Source: Spirochaeta africana DSM 8902 (GTDB lineage: Bacteria > Spirochaetota > Spirochaetia > DSM-27196 > DSM-8902). From it: a DNA stretch of 64,000 nt. Position 1 is the stretch's first letter, and every line of letters begins with the position of its first letter. The DNA lies in the NCBI RefSeq assembly GCF_000242595.2, contig NC_017098.1:1984001-2048000 (forward strand), in the 5' to 3' direction. The translations under genes and the position numbers were made by a program. Below are positions 36,641-44,076 of this stretch, in pieces. The notes under the pieces were generated by a model. It saw only the letters and a program-made list of their open reading frames with translations. It had not been told where the DNA came from and made no database searches.

Positions 36641-37651
36641 GTGAAACAAAATGCGAAAAAGTTCATGATCCTGATTGCTATAGAGGTGGCTCTGCTGCTG
36701 GTTATTGCGATCTTTATTCTGGTGATGCAGTCACAGGGACGGGTGTATGCACGACGTCCGCTGGTGCTGCTGGAGCGCCCGACCGTTACTTATCTGGTTG
36801 GCGAGGCCCAGGTACAGAACCCTGATGCTACCTGGCAGCCAGTCGCGATCGGCGACACCCTGCGAGCCGGTTCCGCGGTGCGAACCCTCGGCGAAAGCCG
36901 TCTGGACCTGCGATTTTCCGATGGTACCGCGGTCCGCCTGGAAGAGCATACCGCATTGCACATTGCCCGTCTGCAGGCCGATGAAACCGAGCTCAGAATA
37001 GACCAGGGAACCGTCTACGGGCGATTCCGCAAGCAGTTTCTGGAGCAGGAGTATCGCCTGCGCGGCGGCGGGGCTGTGGCCGGGGTTCGAGGAACCCGAC
37101 TGTCGTTCACCGTAGCCGAAGACCACGCCCGGATAGATGTCCTGTCCGGCCTGGTGGATATCTGGACTGCCGAGAATCCCGATCAGCGAATCGAGCTTTT
37201 CAGCAATCATCGCACCCGGGTGTTCTCCGGACAGATTCCCGAGCAGCCCACCCCGATTCCCGCAAGCGAGCGCAGTGCGCTGGAACACCTGGTGCGCAAC
37301 ATTCAACAGGAACAGGTGCTGCTGGTATCCTCCACCATTCAGTTTGCATCGAACACCGATCGCATCATGCCGGCATCCCTGCCGGAACTGGAGTGGGTAG
37401 TACAGGAGCTGCAGGATCATCCCTATCGCATCCGCATCGACGGGCATACCGCCGATGTCGGCACCCGTGACGCCATGCAGCAGCTCTCGCTGCAGCGTGC
37501 CGAACGCATCCGGGAGTACCTGATTGAGCAAGGGATCGCCCCGAACCGGCTGCAGGTGCGCGGTTTTGGCGCAACCCGGCCGCTTACCGATAACGATACC
37601 CCGGAAGGGCGCGCCATCAACCGCAGGGTCGAGTTTATTATTACCGATTAA
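36641..37651 (+). CDS. Membrane-anchored FecR-OmpA domain protein
   Basis: A 336-aa protein with one N-terminal membrane helix (FMILIAIEVALLLVIAIFILV) preceded by positive residues, so the rest is extracytoplasmic. Residues 50-190 form a FecR-like beta domain (TYLVGEAQVQ...SAVRTLGESRLDLRFSDGTAVRLEE...GAVAGVRGTRLSF). Residues 230-336 are an OmpA/MotB C-terminal peptidoglycan-binding domain (SSTIQFASNTDRI, IRIDGHTADVGT, LSLQRAERIREYL, RGFGATRPLTDN, GRAINRRVEFII). It probably ties the inner membrane to the cell wall. GTG start at 36641 is preferred because it keeps the positive N-terminus; ATG 36665 is possible. A receiver gene follows. Confidence 0.88.
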   Translation: MKQNAKKFMILIAIEVALLLVIAIFILVMQSQGRVYARRPLVLLERPTVTYLVGEAQVQNPDATWQPVAIGDTLRAGSAVRTLGESRLDLRFSDGTAVRLEEHTALHIARLQADETELRIDQGTVYGRFRKQFLEQEYRLRGGGAVAGVRGTRLSFTVAEDHARIDVLSGLVDIWTAENPDQRIELFSNHRTRVFSGQIPEQPTPIPASERSALEHLVRNIQQEQVLLVSSTIQFASNTDRIMPASLPELEWVVQELQDHPYRIRIDGHTADVGTRDAMQQLSLQRAERIREYLIEQGIAPNRLQVRGFGATRPLTDNDTPEGRAINRRVEFIITD

Positions 37652-37662
37652 GCCTGTCAGGC

Positions 37663-37692
37663 TTGACCAGCTGACAAGGCTGACACTATTTT
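37663..37692 (+). promoter_or_regulatory. Weak promoter candidate before the CheY-like gene
   Basis: TTGACC (37663-37668), an 18-bp spacer, TATTTT (37687-37692). It overlaps the end of a small hairpin AAGCCT-GTC-AGGCTT (37650-37664) that begins at the stop of the previous gene. The combination could insulate and restart transcription. Confidence 0.3.
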
Positions 37693-37710
37693 CTTCTCAC
37701 GGGAGAGGAA

Positions 37711-38118
37711 ATGGCAAAGATACTGATTATCGAGGACAGCCGGGCGCAGCAGGCGCTGCTGGCCAGGTTTCTTTCGGACAAGAAACACGAGGTGACGACC
37801 GCCGGTGATGGCGAACAGGGTCTGGAGCAGCTGAAATCCGGGCGTTTTGATGCAGTGATCACCGATATTGTGCTGCCGCGCATGGATGGGATTGAGCTCA
37901 TCCGGGAAATCCGTGCCTCGTGCGACTATCCGCTGGTGATCATCGCTATCTCCGGCGGCAGCACCCACGCGGTACAGTCCCATCTGGAGACAGCCAGAAT
38001 CGCCGGTGCAGACGGGGCTCTTGCCAAACCGTTCCAGCGCACCGCGCTGCAGCAGCTGCTGCAGGATCTACTGAGGAAAAATGCAGCCAGCGGCGGTCCT
38101 GGTAATCCCGCGGGCTGA
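37711..38118 (+). CDS. Single-domain CheY-like response regulator
   Basis: A 135-aa stand-alone receiver. Acidic pair Glu/Asp in LIIEDSRAQ, acceptor Asp in AVITDIVLPRMDG, the switch Ser in AISGGS, and Lys in LAKPFQ are all present. There is no output domain, so it works by protein contact, as in CheY or stand-alone phosphorelay carriers. GGGAGAGG precedes the ATG. It follows the FecR-OmpA gene by 59 bp. Its last codons and stop lie inside a 38-bp tandem repeat. Confidence 0.92.
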   Translation: MAKILIIEDSRAQQALLARFLSDKKHEVTTAGDGEQGLEQLKSGRFDAVITDIVLPRMDGIELIREIRASCDYPLVIIAISGGSTHAVQSHLETARIAGADGALAKPFQRTALQQLLQDLLRKNAASGGPGNPAG

Positions 38119-38218
38119 GTCGCCGCGGGCTGAGCCACTGCGCCCCCGCGGGCTGAGCCGCCACGGGCTGAGCCACTGCGCCCCCGCGGGCTGAGCCGCC
38201 ACGGGCTGAGCCACTGCG
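38105..38218. repeat. Three tandem copies of a 38-bp GC-rich repeat
   Basis: Two exact copies (38143-38180 and 38181-38218) of CCCCCGCGGGCTGAGCCGCC plus ACGGGCTGAGCCACTGCG, preceded by a copy with four changes (38105-38142). Each unit is itself a near-doubling of a (G/A)CGGGCTGAGCC element. The first copy contains the end and stop of the CheY-like gene. A ragged fourth partial copy follows to about 38250. Confidence 0.92.
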
Positions 38219-38261
38219 CCCTGCGTGCCTGAGCCGCCGCAAGCCGCGCGGCAGGCAATGG

Positions 38262-38807
38262 TCAGTACTCTATCAGGATCTCGGCCGGTGCATCATGAAT
38301 AACCGCCACCAGTGCAGGATACGTCAGTGCCTGGGTAACCATTGCGTCGGCAGCCGGGGTGTTCTCACGGATATGCAGGGTGATCGTCGTTTCGCTGCGC
38401 TCAACGCGGTCAAGTTCCAGGGAATACCCGCCGGTCGAACGCTCCCCGGCAAAAACCGCTACAATAGCGTCACGGTCGAAGTCCAGTTCCTGCTCCAGGT
38501 ACTGCTCGTAGCCGGGAAGCAGATCCTCAAGTCCGGGATCTCCGGCCAGCCCTTGCCAAGCTGCCCGACTACGCGCCCGTACGGTCGAGCGGCTGCGTCG
38601 GGTGTGTCCGGCACGTGAACTGAGTACACAGACCCTCTCCAGACAGTACTCGGGGGCAACCGGGGATATCTGTGGTACCGGCACACTATTCTGCTCATCA
38701 ACGGCAGCGGTTTCCCCGGTATCCGCCGGTACCGAGGTGGCACAGCCATTCACGCCAATCAGCAGCAGTCCCAGCAGTACGATGGCCATCAATATACGCA
38801 TTTTCAT
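38262..38807 (-). CDS. Lipoprotein with PrcB_C-like domain
   Basis: A 181-aa lipoprotein (lipobox GVNGC, Cys22). Residues 50-95 are an Arg/Ser-rich segment with two cysteines (YCLERVC). The C-terminal 80 residues match the PrcB C-terminal fold: DAIVAVFAGERSTGGYSLEL, a charged turn, TLHIRENTPAADAMVTQALTYP. The T-G-G-Y motif is typical. PrcB partners a dentilisin protease in treponemes, but no protease gene is adjacent here. The start is ATG 38805-38807, divergent by 54 bp from the Ntn-hydrolase-like gene. Confidence 0.8.
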   Translation of the reverse strand: MKMRILMAIVLLGLLLIGVNGCATSVPADTGETAAVDEQNSVPVPQISPVAPEYCLERVCVLSSRAGHTRRSRSTVRARSRAAWQGLAGDPGLEDLLPGYEQYLEQELDFDRDAIVAVFAGERSTGGYSLELDRVERSETTITLHIRENTPAADAMVTQALTYPALVAVIHDAPAEILIEY

Positions 38808-38861
38808 ACCACCAGCCTAAACCATTTGGGGATATTCGTCCAAACATGCTACACTGCAGGT

Positions 38862-39587
38862 ATGTCATTCGTAATCAGTGTATATACCCGGGAAGGAATC
38901 GTAATGGCGGCCGACAGCCGCATAACATTCAATATGGAGCGTACCAACGGCGGAACCACGATACAGCATGTGGCGGTCGGGATTTCCGACGCTAACCGCA
39001 AGCTGTTCCGCACCGCCGCCGGGATCGGGATCTCGGTCTACGGGGCTGCCGCAGTTGGCGGGATACCAATAGCTGGCTATATCGACAGCTTCCTTGAACA
39101 GATCGACAGCGAGAAAAAGCCGCCGGCTCCCCATGCGGTGGCCCACAAGCTGAATGAGTATTTCCAGGAGTTCGAAAGCGTACCAGAAACCCAGTTTCAC
39201 GTCGCCGGCTATCACACCGGAACCGCACCACCTGATCCGCAGGTGTGGCATGTGGATCTGAAGCACAACTCGGTGCAGCAGAAAAACCCGGAAGACAAGC
39301 AGGGCGCAACCTGGGGCGGTGAGGCAGACATCATCACCCGACTGCTTGCTCCGGTGGCAACCCTGGCATCCCCCGGGGTGATCCAGAGCGAACTGCCGTA
39401 TCAGCGAATCCCCTTCGAGTTCTTTACCCTGCAGGATGCCATCGACTTCTCGATTTTTGCAGTCCGCTCCACCATCGAGGCTATCCGGTTCATGCCGCGG
39501 CCCAAAACCGTCGGGGGACCGATAGATATCCTGGCCATCACCCCCAAGGATTCTCGCTGGATACAGCACAAGGAACTGCACGCCTGA
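38862..39587 (+). CDS. Proteasome-beta-like Ntn hydrolase
   Basis: A 241-aa protein whose N-terminus, MSFVISVYTREGIVMAADSR, aligns with proteasome beta and HslV openings (T-T-x-V-x-V...G-x-V-x-A-A-D-x-R). After removal of Met, Ser2 would be the N-terminal nucleophile instead of Thr. A conserved-looking Lys follows in ANRKLFRTAAG (the Lys33 equivalent), then the glycine turn GAAAVGG. The C-terminal half is divergent. No ATPase partner (HslU, Mpa or ClpX) is nearby. The start at 38862 leaves exactly one residue before the Ser; an upstream ATG at 38826 would bury it. Ends overlapping the SMP-30 gene by one base. Confidence 0.75.
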   Translation: MSFVISVYTREGIVMAADSRITFNMERTNGGTTIQHVAVGISDANRKLFRTAAGIGISVYGAAAVGGIPIAGYIDSFLEQIDSEKKPPAPHAVAHKLNEYFQEFESVPETQFHVAGYHTGTAPPDPQVWHVDLKHNSVQQKNPEDKQGATWGGEADIITRLLAPVATLASPGVIQSELPYQRIPFEFFTLQDAIDFSIFAVRSTIEAIRFMPRPKTVGGPIDILAITPKDSRWIQHKELHA

Positions 39588-40462
39588 TGCAGCCGGTGTC
39601 GCCTGTTCATTGCCGGCTGGGTGAAGGGATTATCCGGGATGCCGAACGGGGCTGTATCTGGTGGGTTGATATCGAAGGTCAGCTCCTGCACCGCAGTTCC
39701 TATGACGGCAACCATTATTCATCCCTGGAATTTGACCAGAAGGTATCGATGATTGCCCTTTCCACACATCACACCCTGCTGGTTGGCCTGGAACGCGAGA
39801 TTCGGGAGATTGATGAGCACGGTCACCGTATACGTTCGACCGCGTTTGAGCCCGACTGCGCACATACCCGAGCCAACGACGGCAAGGTCGGACCGGACGG
39901 AGCCCTGTGGATAGGCAGCATGAGTAGCAGAATGCGGTCCGGCGAGGCAGCCCTGTATCGGCTGGACCAGGATTTTCAGCTACGAACTGTACTGACAGGG
40001 GTAACCGTGTCAAATGGCATGGGATGGTCGCCGGATGGAACCTGCATGTATTATATCGATACCACGACCCGCCGGATCGATGCCTTCAGCTTCGATCCGG
40101 CGGGGGACGGGATGATTCCGCAAAGCCGCCACTGTATTACAGCCATCCCCCCCGAGTTGGGATGGCCCGACGGCATGGCGGTAGACAGTCAGGGAAACCT
40201 CTGGGTGGCGATGTATGACGGCAGCTGTATTACCGTCTGGGATCCCGCGGACGGGCATCTGCTGGACAGGATTGACCTGCCGGTGCGAAGGATTACCAGC
40301 CTTGCGTTCGGTGGGGATGCCCTGTGCGATCTCTATATTACCACCGCGGCGGCAGACTCCGCTGGCGAGCAGCAGGACCTGCCCCTGTCAGGACGACTGT
40401 TGCACCTGACCGCTCAGCAGCCAGGGCTTCCCGGCTATCTTTTTGGCAGGAGGCAGGAATGA
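39587..40462 (+). CDS. SMP-30/gluconolactonase/LRE-family protein
   Basis: A 291-aa six-bladed propeller of the SMP-30/gluconolactonase family. It begins HCRLGEGIIRDAERGCIWWVDIEG; metal-site motifs follow in RANDGKVGPDGALWIGSM (Asn/Asp), SNGMGWSPDGTCMYYIDT and DGMAVDSQGNLWVAMYDG. These residues bind Ca2+ or Zn2+ and open sugar lactones in known members; the sugar here is unknown. The start (TGATG) is coupled to the previous gene and the end (ATGA) to the membrane protein after it, so the three are one operon. Confidence 0.93.
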   Translation: MQPVSPVHCRLGEGIIRDAERGCIWWVDIEGQLLHRSSYDGNHYSSLEFDQKVSMIALSTHHTLLVGLEREIREIDEHGHRIRSTAFEPDCAHTRANDGKVGPDGALWIGSMSSRMRSGEAALYRLDQDFQLRTVLTGVTVSNGMGWSPDGTCMYYIDTTTRRIDAFSFDPAGDGMIPQSRHCITAIPPELGWPDGMAVDSQGNLWVAMYDGSCITVWDPADGHLLDRIDLPVRRITSLAFGGDALCDLYITTAAADSAGEQQDLPLSGRLLHLTAQQPGLPGYLFGRRQE

Positions 40463-40983
40463 ACCCGATTACTCGCCACGAGACGCCCTGGCTGATTGTC
40501 AGCGGCCTGGTAACGGTACTGCTGTTAAGCCTGATGCAGACCACCTTCCCCATCCCCGATACCGAACTGCGTCCCGATGCCGCCAGGATTATTGAGCTGC
40601 ATTCACATCTGGACGAGACGCAGATCGCACAGTACCGCTGGGTTCGCTGGCTGGATATGCTGTTCCCCGCTGCCTATGCGGTTTTCTTCGGCCTGAGTCT
40701 GCGCCGACTGGTGCGGCGCAGCCGGACCGTCGGCCAGCCGGCCACGACCGGCAATCGATGGCGGCTGCTGCCGCTGCTGCCCCTGGCTGCAGCGGGGTTT
40801 GACTATATGGAAAATATTCTGCTGATGCGATCCCTGGCCCTGCACCCGGATCCGGGGTGGGCAGCTGCTGCTGCCGGCTGGTTTACCCTTTGCAAATGGA
40901 CACTGCTGCTGCTGCTCACCGCCGCCGCAGCCCTGGGCTCGGGTCTCGCAGCAGTCAGACGTCGTTCACGCCGATCAGGTTAA
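40459..40983 (+). CDS. Small polytopic membrane protein, hypothetical
   Basis: A 174-aa protein with about four membrane helices (WLIVSGLVTVLLLSLM; LFPAAYAVFFGLSL; LLPLLPLAAAGFDYMEN; WTLLLLLTAAAALGSGLAAV), loops rich in Arg, and no recognised family. AGGAGG lies at 40449-40454 ahead of the ATG at 40459, which overlaps the SMP-30 stop. Third gene of a tightly linked run. Confidence 0.78.
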   Translation: MNPITRHETPWLIVSGLVTVLLLSLMQTTFPIPDTELRPDAARIIELHSHLDETQIAQYRWVRWLDMLFPAAYAVFFGLSLRRLVRRSRTVGQPATTGNRWRLLPLLPLAAAGFDYMENILLMRSLALHPDPGWAAAAAGWFTLCKWTLLLLLTAAAALGSGLAAVRRRSRRSG

Positions 40984-41003
40984 TACACTGCTGCCGCCGG
41001 GGG

Positions 41004-41693
41004 TTATCGCCGCTCCTCGCGAACGATCCTGCCGTCCAGCAGGCGTATCACATGATCAGCGATATCCACGATGGTTGCATCATGGGTGGAGAAGATAAAC
41101 GTGGTCCCCTGATCACGGTTGATCTTTTTCATGAGTTCGATAATCTTTTCACCGGTTTTTGAATCGAGGTTTGCAGTAGGCTCATCGGCCAGCACCACGC
41201 GCGGCCTGGTCGCCAGAGCCCGGGCAATAGCCACCCGCTGCCGCTGCCCGCCAGACAACTCGTTCGGGCGATGCGTGCGCCACTCACCCAGACCTACCTC
41301 ATCGATCAAGTGATCTATCCAGTCCCGGCGTTCAGCTCGACTGCGACTGTTTTTGCCCAGCAGCAGCGGGAACTCGATGTTTTCATATACGTTCAGCACC
41401 GGCACCAGGTTAAAGCTCTGAAAGATAAATCCGATAAACCGATGCCGCAGGTCGGTAATCTCACGATCGGACAGTGTGCGCGTATTGTGGGAGTCGATAA
41501 CCACCGAACCGTCGGTCGGAACATCGATACACCCCAGAAGATTGAGAATGGTAGACTTGCCGGAGCCGGATGGCCCCGCAATCGAGATAAAGTCGCCCTC
41601 CTGGATGTCGAACGACACCCCCTGGATTGCGTGAACACTGGTTTTTCCCAGCGGGTATATCTTGTGCACATCCTGTAGCGAAACGATTGCCAT
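41004..41693 (-). CDS. ABC transporter ATP-binding protein, LolD/MacB type
   Basis: A 229-aa ATPase: Walker A GPSGSGKST, Q-loop IFQSFNLVPVL, signature LSGGQRQRV, Walker B VVLADEPTANLD, H-loop STHD. The LDSKTG and FNLVP wording matches the LolD/MacB/FtsE subgroup that powers FtsX-fold permeases. No permease or membrane-fusion protein is next to it: the gene upstream (14 bp) is an aldo/keto reductase. Start ATG 41693 with AAGGAG. Confidence 0.93.
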   Translation of the reverse strand: MAIVSLQDVHKIYPLGKTSVHAIQGVSFDIQEGDFISIAGPSGSGKSTILNLLGCIDVPTDGSVVIDSHNTRTLSDREITDLRHRFIGFIFQSFNLVPVLNVYENIEFPLLLGKNSRSRAERRDWIDHLIDEVGLGEWRTHRPNELSGGQRQRVAIARALATRPRVVLADEPTANLDSKTGEKIIELMKKINRDQGTTFIFSTHDATIVDIADHVIRLLDGRIVREERR

Positions 41694-41707
41694 ACCTGCT
41701 CCTTGCT

Positions 41708-42538
41708 CTACATTTCTTCGTCAAACGGATAGTGCTTGAAGTTTCCGTTGATAATGCGGCGAAAGTCCTCAAAGCTGTCGATGCTTGCGATATCCTCGGG
41801 GGCAATCTCGAGATCAGCAGCTGCCAGATTGCTCTGCAGATGCTCTGTCGAGGCGGCCTTGGGGATTACTACAATCCCCTTCTGCATGAGCCATGCAATC
41901 GCCACACTGGCGGCGTTGGTCTCGTATCGCTCGGCAATCTTTTGCAGCCGCTCGTCCCGGACAACCTCGCCGCGAGCCAGCGGAGAGTAGGCAGTTACCA
42001 CAATCCCCCGTTCACGACATACCTGCAGCAGCTCCCGCTGATACAGAAAGGGATGGAACTCGACCTGATTGGTGACAACCGGCAGCGGTGACGCATCGGC
42101 TGCCTCGGCAGTGATGCGAGAATTGAAGTTACTGATCCCGATGCTGCGCACGCTGCCCTTGTCCACCAGTTCCTTCATCGCGGACAGGGTCTCGGCAAAC
42201 GGCACCTTCTTGTCTGGCCAGTGGATAAGCAGCAGATCTACATAGTCCACCTCCAGCTCATCCAGCATACGCGAGCCGAAGGTCATAATCTGTTCCGGAC
42301 GCTGTTTCCCGAGCGGAATCTTGGTGGTCAGGAACAGCTCCTCGCGCGGGTAACCAGCCTGCTGTATGCCCTGGGCTACCTCGCGATGATTCTCGTAGGC
42401 GAAAGCGGTATCGATGTGGCGATATCCCAGTTCGATGGCAGCGGCTACGGCCGTACTACAGGTTTCCCCGTTGAGCTGCCAGGTTCCCATGCCAAGCTGC
42501 GGGATGGAATATCCGGATAATAATTCGATCTGTTTCAT
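41708..42538 (-). CDS. Aldo/keto reductase
   Basis: A 276-aa AKR of the 2,5-diketo-D-gluconate reductase type (AKR5-like). Family marks are GYRHIDTAFAYENHREVAQGI (catalytic Asp and Tyr), LLIHWPDK (His), SIGISNFNSR, VVTNQVEFHPFL and the NADPH-binding VVIPKAASTEHLQSNLAAADLEI. It reduces small carbonyls using NADPH. Immediately upstream of the ABC ATPase and probably co-transcribed. Confidence 0.94.
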   Translation of the reverse strand: MKQIELLSGYSIPQLGMGTWQLNGETCSTAVAAAIELGYRHIDTAFAYENHREVAQGIQQAGYPREELFLTTKIPLGKQRPEQIMTFGSRMLDELEVDYVDLLLIHWPDKKVPFAETLSAMKELVDKGSVRSIGISNFNSRITAEAADASPLPVVTNQVEFHPFLYQRELLQVCRERGIVVTAYSPLARGEVVRDERLQKIAERYETNAASVAIAWLMQKGIVVIPKAASTEHLQSNLAAADLEIAPEDIASIDSFEDFRRIINGNFKHYPFDEEM

Positions 42539-42584
42539 GCCTGTAGGATAGCGGTCACGGCCCGGGACGTCAAACGGGTATCAG

Positions 42585-42624
42585 TGGACAGTTACCCGCA
42601 GCACTGGACAGTTACCCGCAGCAC
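42585..42624. repeat. Perfect 20-bp tandem duplication
   Basis: TGGACAGTTACCCGCAGCAC at 42585-42604 is followed at once by an identical copy at 42605-42624, in the 98-bp gap between the DUF2721 gene and the aldo/keto reductase. Confidence 0.93.
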
Positions 42625-42636
42625 CCGGCGCGATTG

Positions 42637-43068
42637 TCAGTCCTGGTCCACACACCCCCCCGCTTCTGCCGGGGACTGCATATCATCAAGCTGCAGTTCG
42701 ATGGCGTGCATCGAGATAGCAACCTCGAGTGCCAGCACAATCAGGGCAACCGCCATGAACACCAGGGCACCGGCGAACATCACCCATGGAAGGATACCGC
42801 CAGGAACCAGTAAAAAGATCATCGACAGGGTGCACAGCAGCAGCGAGATCGTTCCGGACATCTGGGTAAGCCGTATCAGCCGCATCCGCCGCCGCAGATT
42901 TTCGATCTGGCGCGAGATGGCCGGATCGCAGTTCTGGCGCCACTGATCGTGCAGCCCGCGAACCAGGGCGGCATAACTGATAAACCGATTGGTAAACGAA
43001 AGAAACAGCAGGGAGATAGCCGGAAACAACAGCCCGGGGGTAGAAAAAGTCAGCGAAAAGTCTTGCAT
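42637..43068 (-). CDS. DUF2721-family membrane protein
   Basis: A 143-aa protein with three membrane helices: LLFPAISLLFLSFTNRF, TISLLLCTLSMIFLLV and VMFAGALVFMAVALIVLALEV, with a charged RRRMRLIRLTQMS loop, as in DUF2721 proteins. Function unknown. The start is taken at MQDFSL (43066-43068) because the upstream in-frame stretch is not membrane-like and lies in the divergent promoter region. Confidence 0.82.
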   Translation of the reverse strand: MQDFSLTFSTPGLLFPAISLLFLSFTNRFISYAALVRGLHDQWRQNCDPAISRQIENLRRRMRLIRLTQMSGTISLLLCTLSMIFLLVPGGILPWVMFAGALVFMAVALIVLALEVAISMHAIELQLDDMQSPAEAGGCVDQD

Positions 43069-43129
43069 AATACCGGCTAAAGTAGCAATTCTATGCTGTC
43101 GGCACAAGCTGCCGAAAGGAGTACGCGTT

Positions 43130-44023
43130 ATGAAATCACGTGCCACCGCACTGCTGATGCTGGTTGTTATTCTGTGCGGGATTACCGCAGCCGTATTCGG
43201 CATCTGGTCCGGTCCGACAGGAGACAGCTTCCGGGTGGAATCGGTGCGTGGACAAGATGTCGAGATATACGGGCGCGGGCTGTATCAGCTTGACAGTGCC
43301 TTTCGTGCGCCAATCCTGATCGGCACCGACATGGTTACCCTGGTACTGGCCATTCCGCTGCTGATTACGGCACTGATCTGGTCGTCTGCCGGAACCCTCA
43401 GGGCGCGTATGTTTGCCGTGGGGATTCTGGCATACTTTCTCTACCTGTCCTCATCGCTGGCCTTCGGGGTTATGTTCAATCGCCTCATGCCGCTGTACAT
43501 CGTGTATTTCTCTGCGTCACTGTTCGCGTTTATCGGTGCGCTGCGCTCGATCGATCTGCAGCAGCTGGACTACAATCTCTCACCCTATCTGCCCCGCCGT
43601 ACGATCGCCGGGTTTCTGTTTCTGGCAGGCCTCTCCCTGACCGTATGGCTGGCCGAGCTGATACCTGCCGCCGCCGGCGGCACCGTACCGCCCCATCTGG
43701 GGGCGTACACTACCGAGATTACCCATGTGATCGATCTGGGGGTTCTGCTGCCGCTGGCGCTGCTGGCAGCCTGGCTGCTGCTGCGGCGCAACCCGCTGGG
43801 ATACCTGATTGCCGGCCCGATGCTGGCCCTGAATGCCCTGATCGGGCCGGTAGTCATTGCCCAGACCGTTGTGCAGCGCCTGCACGGGGTTGCCATTACC
43901 CCGATGGAGTTCACCCTGTTTGTGCTCCCATTCGCCGCCATGAGCCTGCTGGCAGCGCTGTTATGGGCCATCCTGCTGCGCGGCACCACCGGTGACAGCG
44001 AAAGCACCGGGACGGTAGCCTGA
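43130..44023 (+). CDS. Polytopic membrane protein, hypothetical
   Basis: A 297-aa protein with about eight membrane helices and two long outside loops (residues 28-55 and 175-195). I do not recognise a family. AAAGGAG precedes the ATG at 43130 at a good distance. Divergent from the DUF2721 gene and convergent with serB. Pore or transport function cannot be stated. Confidence 0.8.
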   Translation: MKSRATALLMLVVILCGITAAVFGIWSGPTGDSFRVESVRGQDVEIYGRGLYQLDSAFRAPILIGTDMVTLVLAIPLLITALIWSSAGTLRARMFAVGILAYFLYLSSSLAFGVMFNRLMPLYIVYFSASLFAFIGALRSIDLQQLDYNLSPYLPRRTIAGFLFLAGLSLTVWLAELIPAAAGGTVPPHLGAYTTEITHVIDLGVLLPLALLAAWLLLRRNPLGYLIAGPMLALNALIGPVVIAQTVVQRLHGVAITPMEFTLFVLPFAAMSLLAALLWAILLRGTTGDSESTGTVA

Positions 44024-44076
44024 ACGGCTTGACCAACGCACCGCAGCCCTGCGGCACCTGGCTGCCGCCGGCGTAA

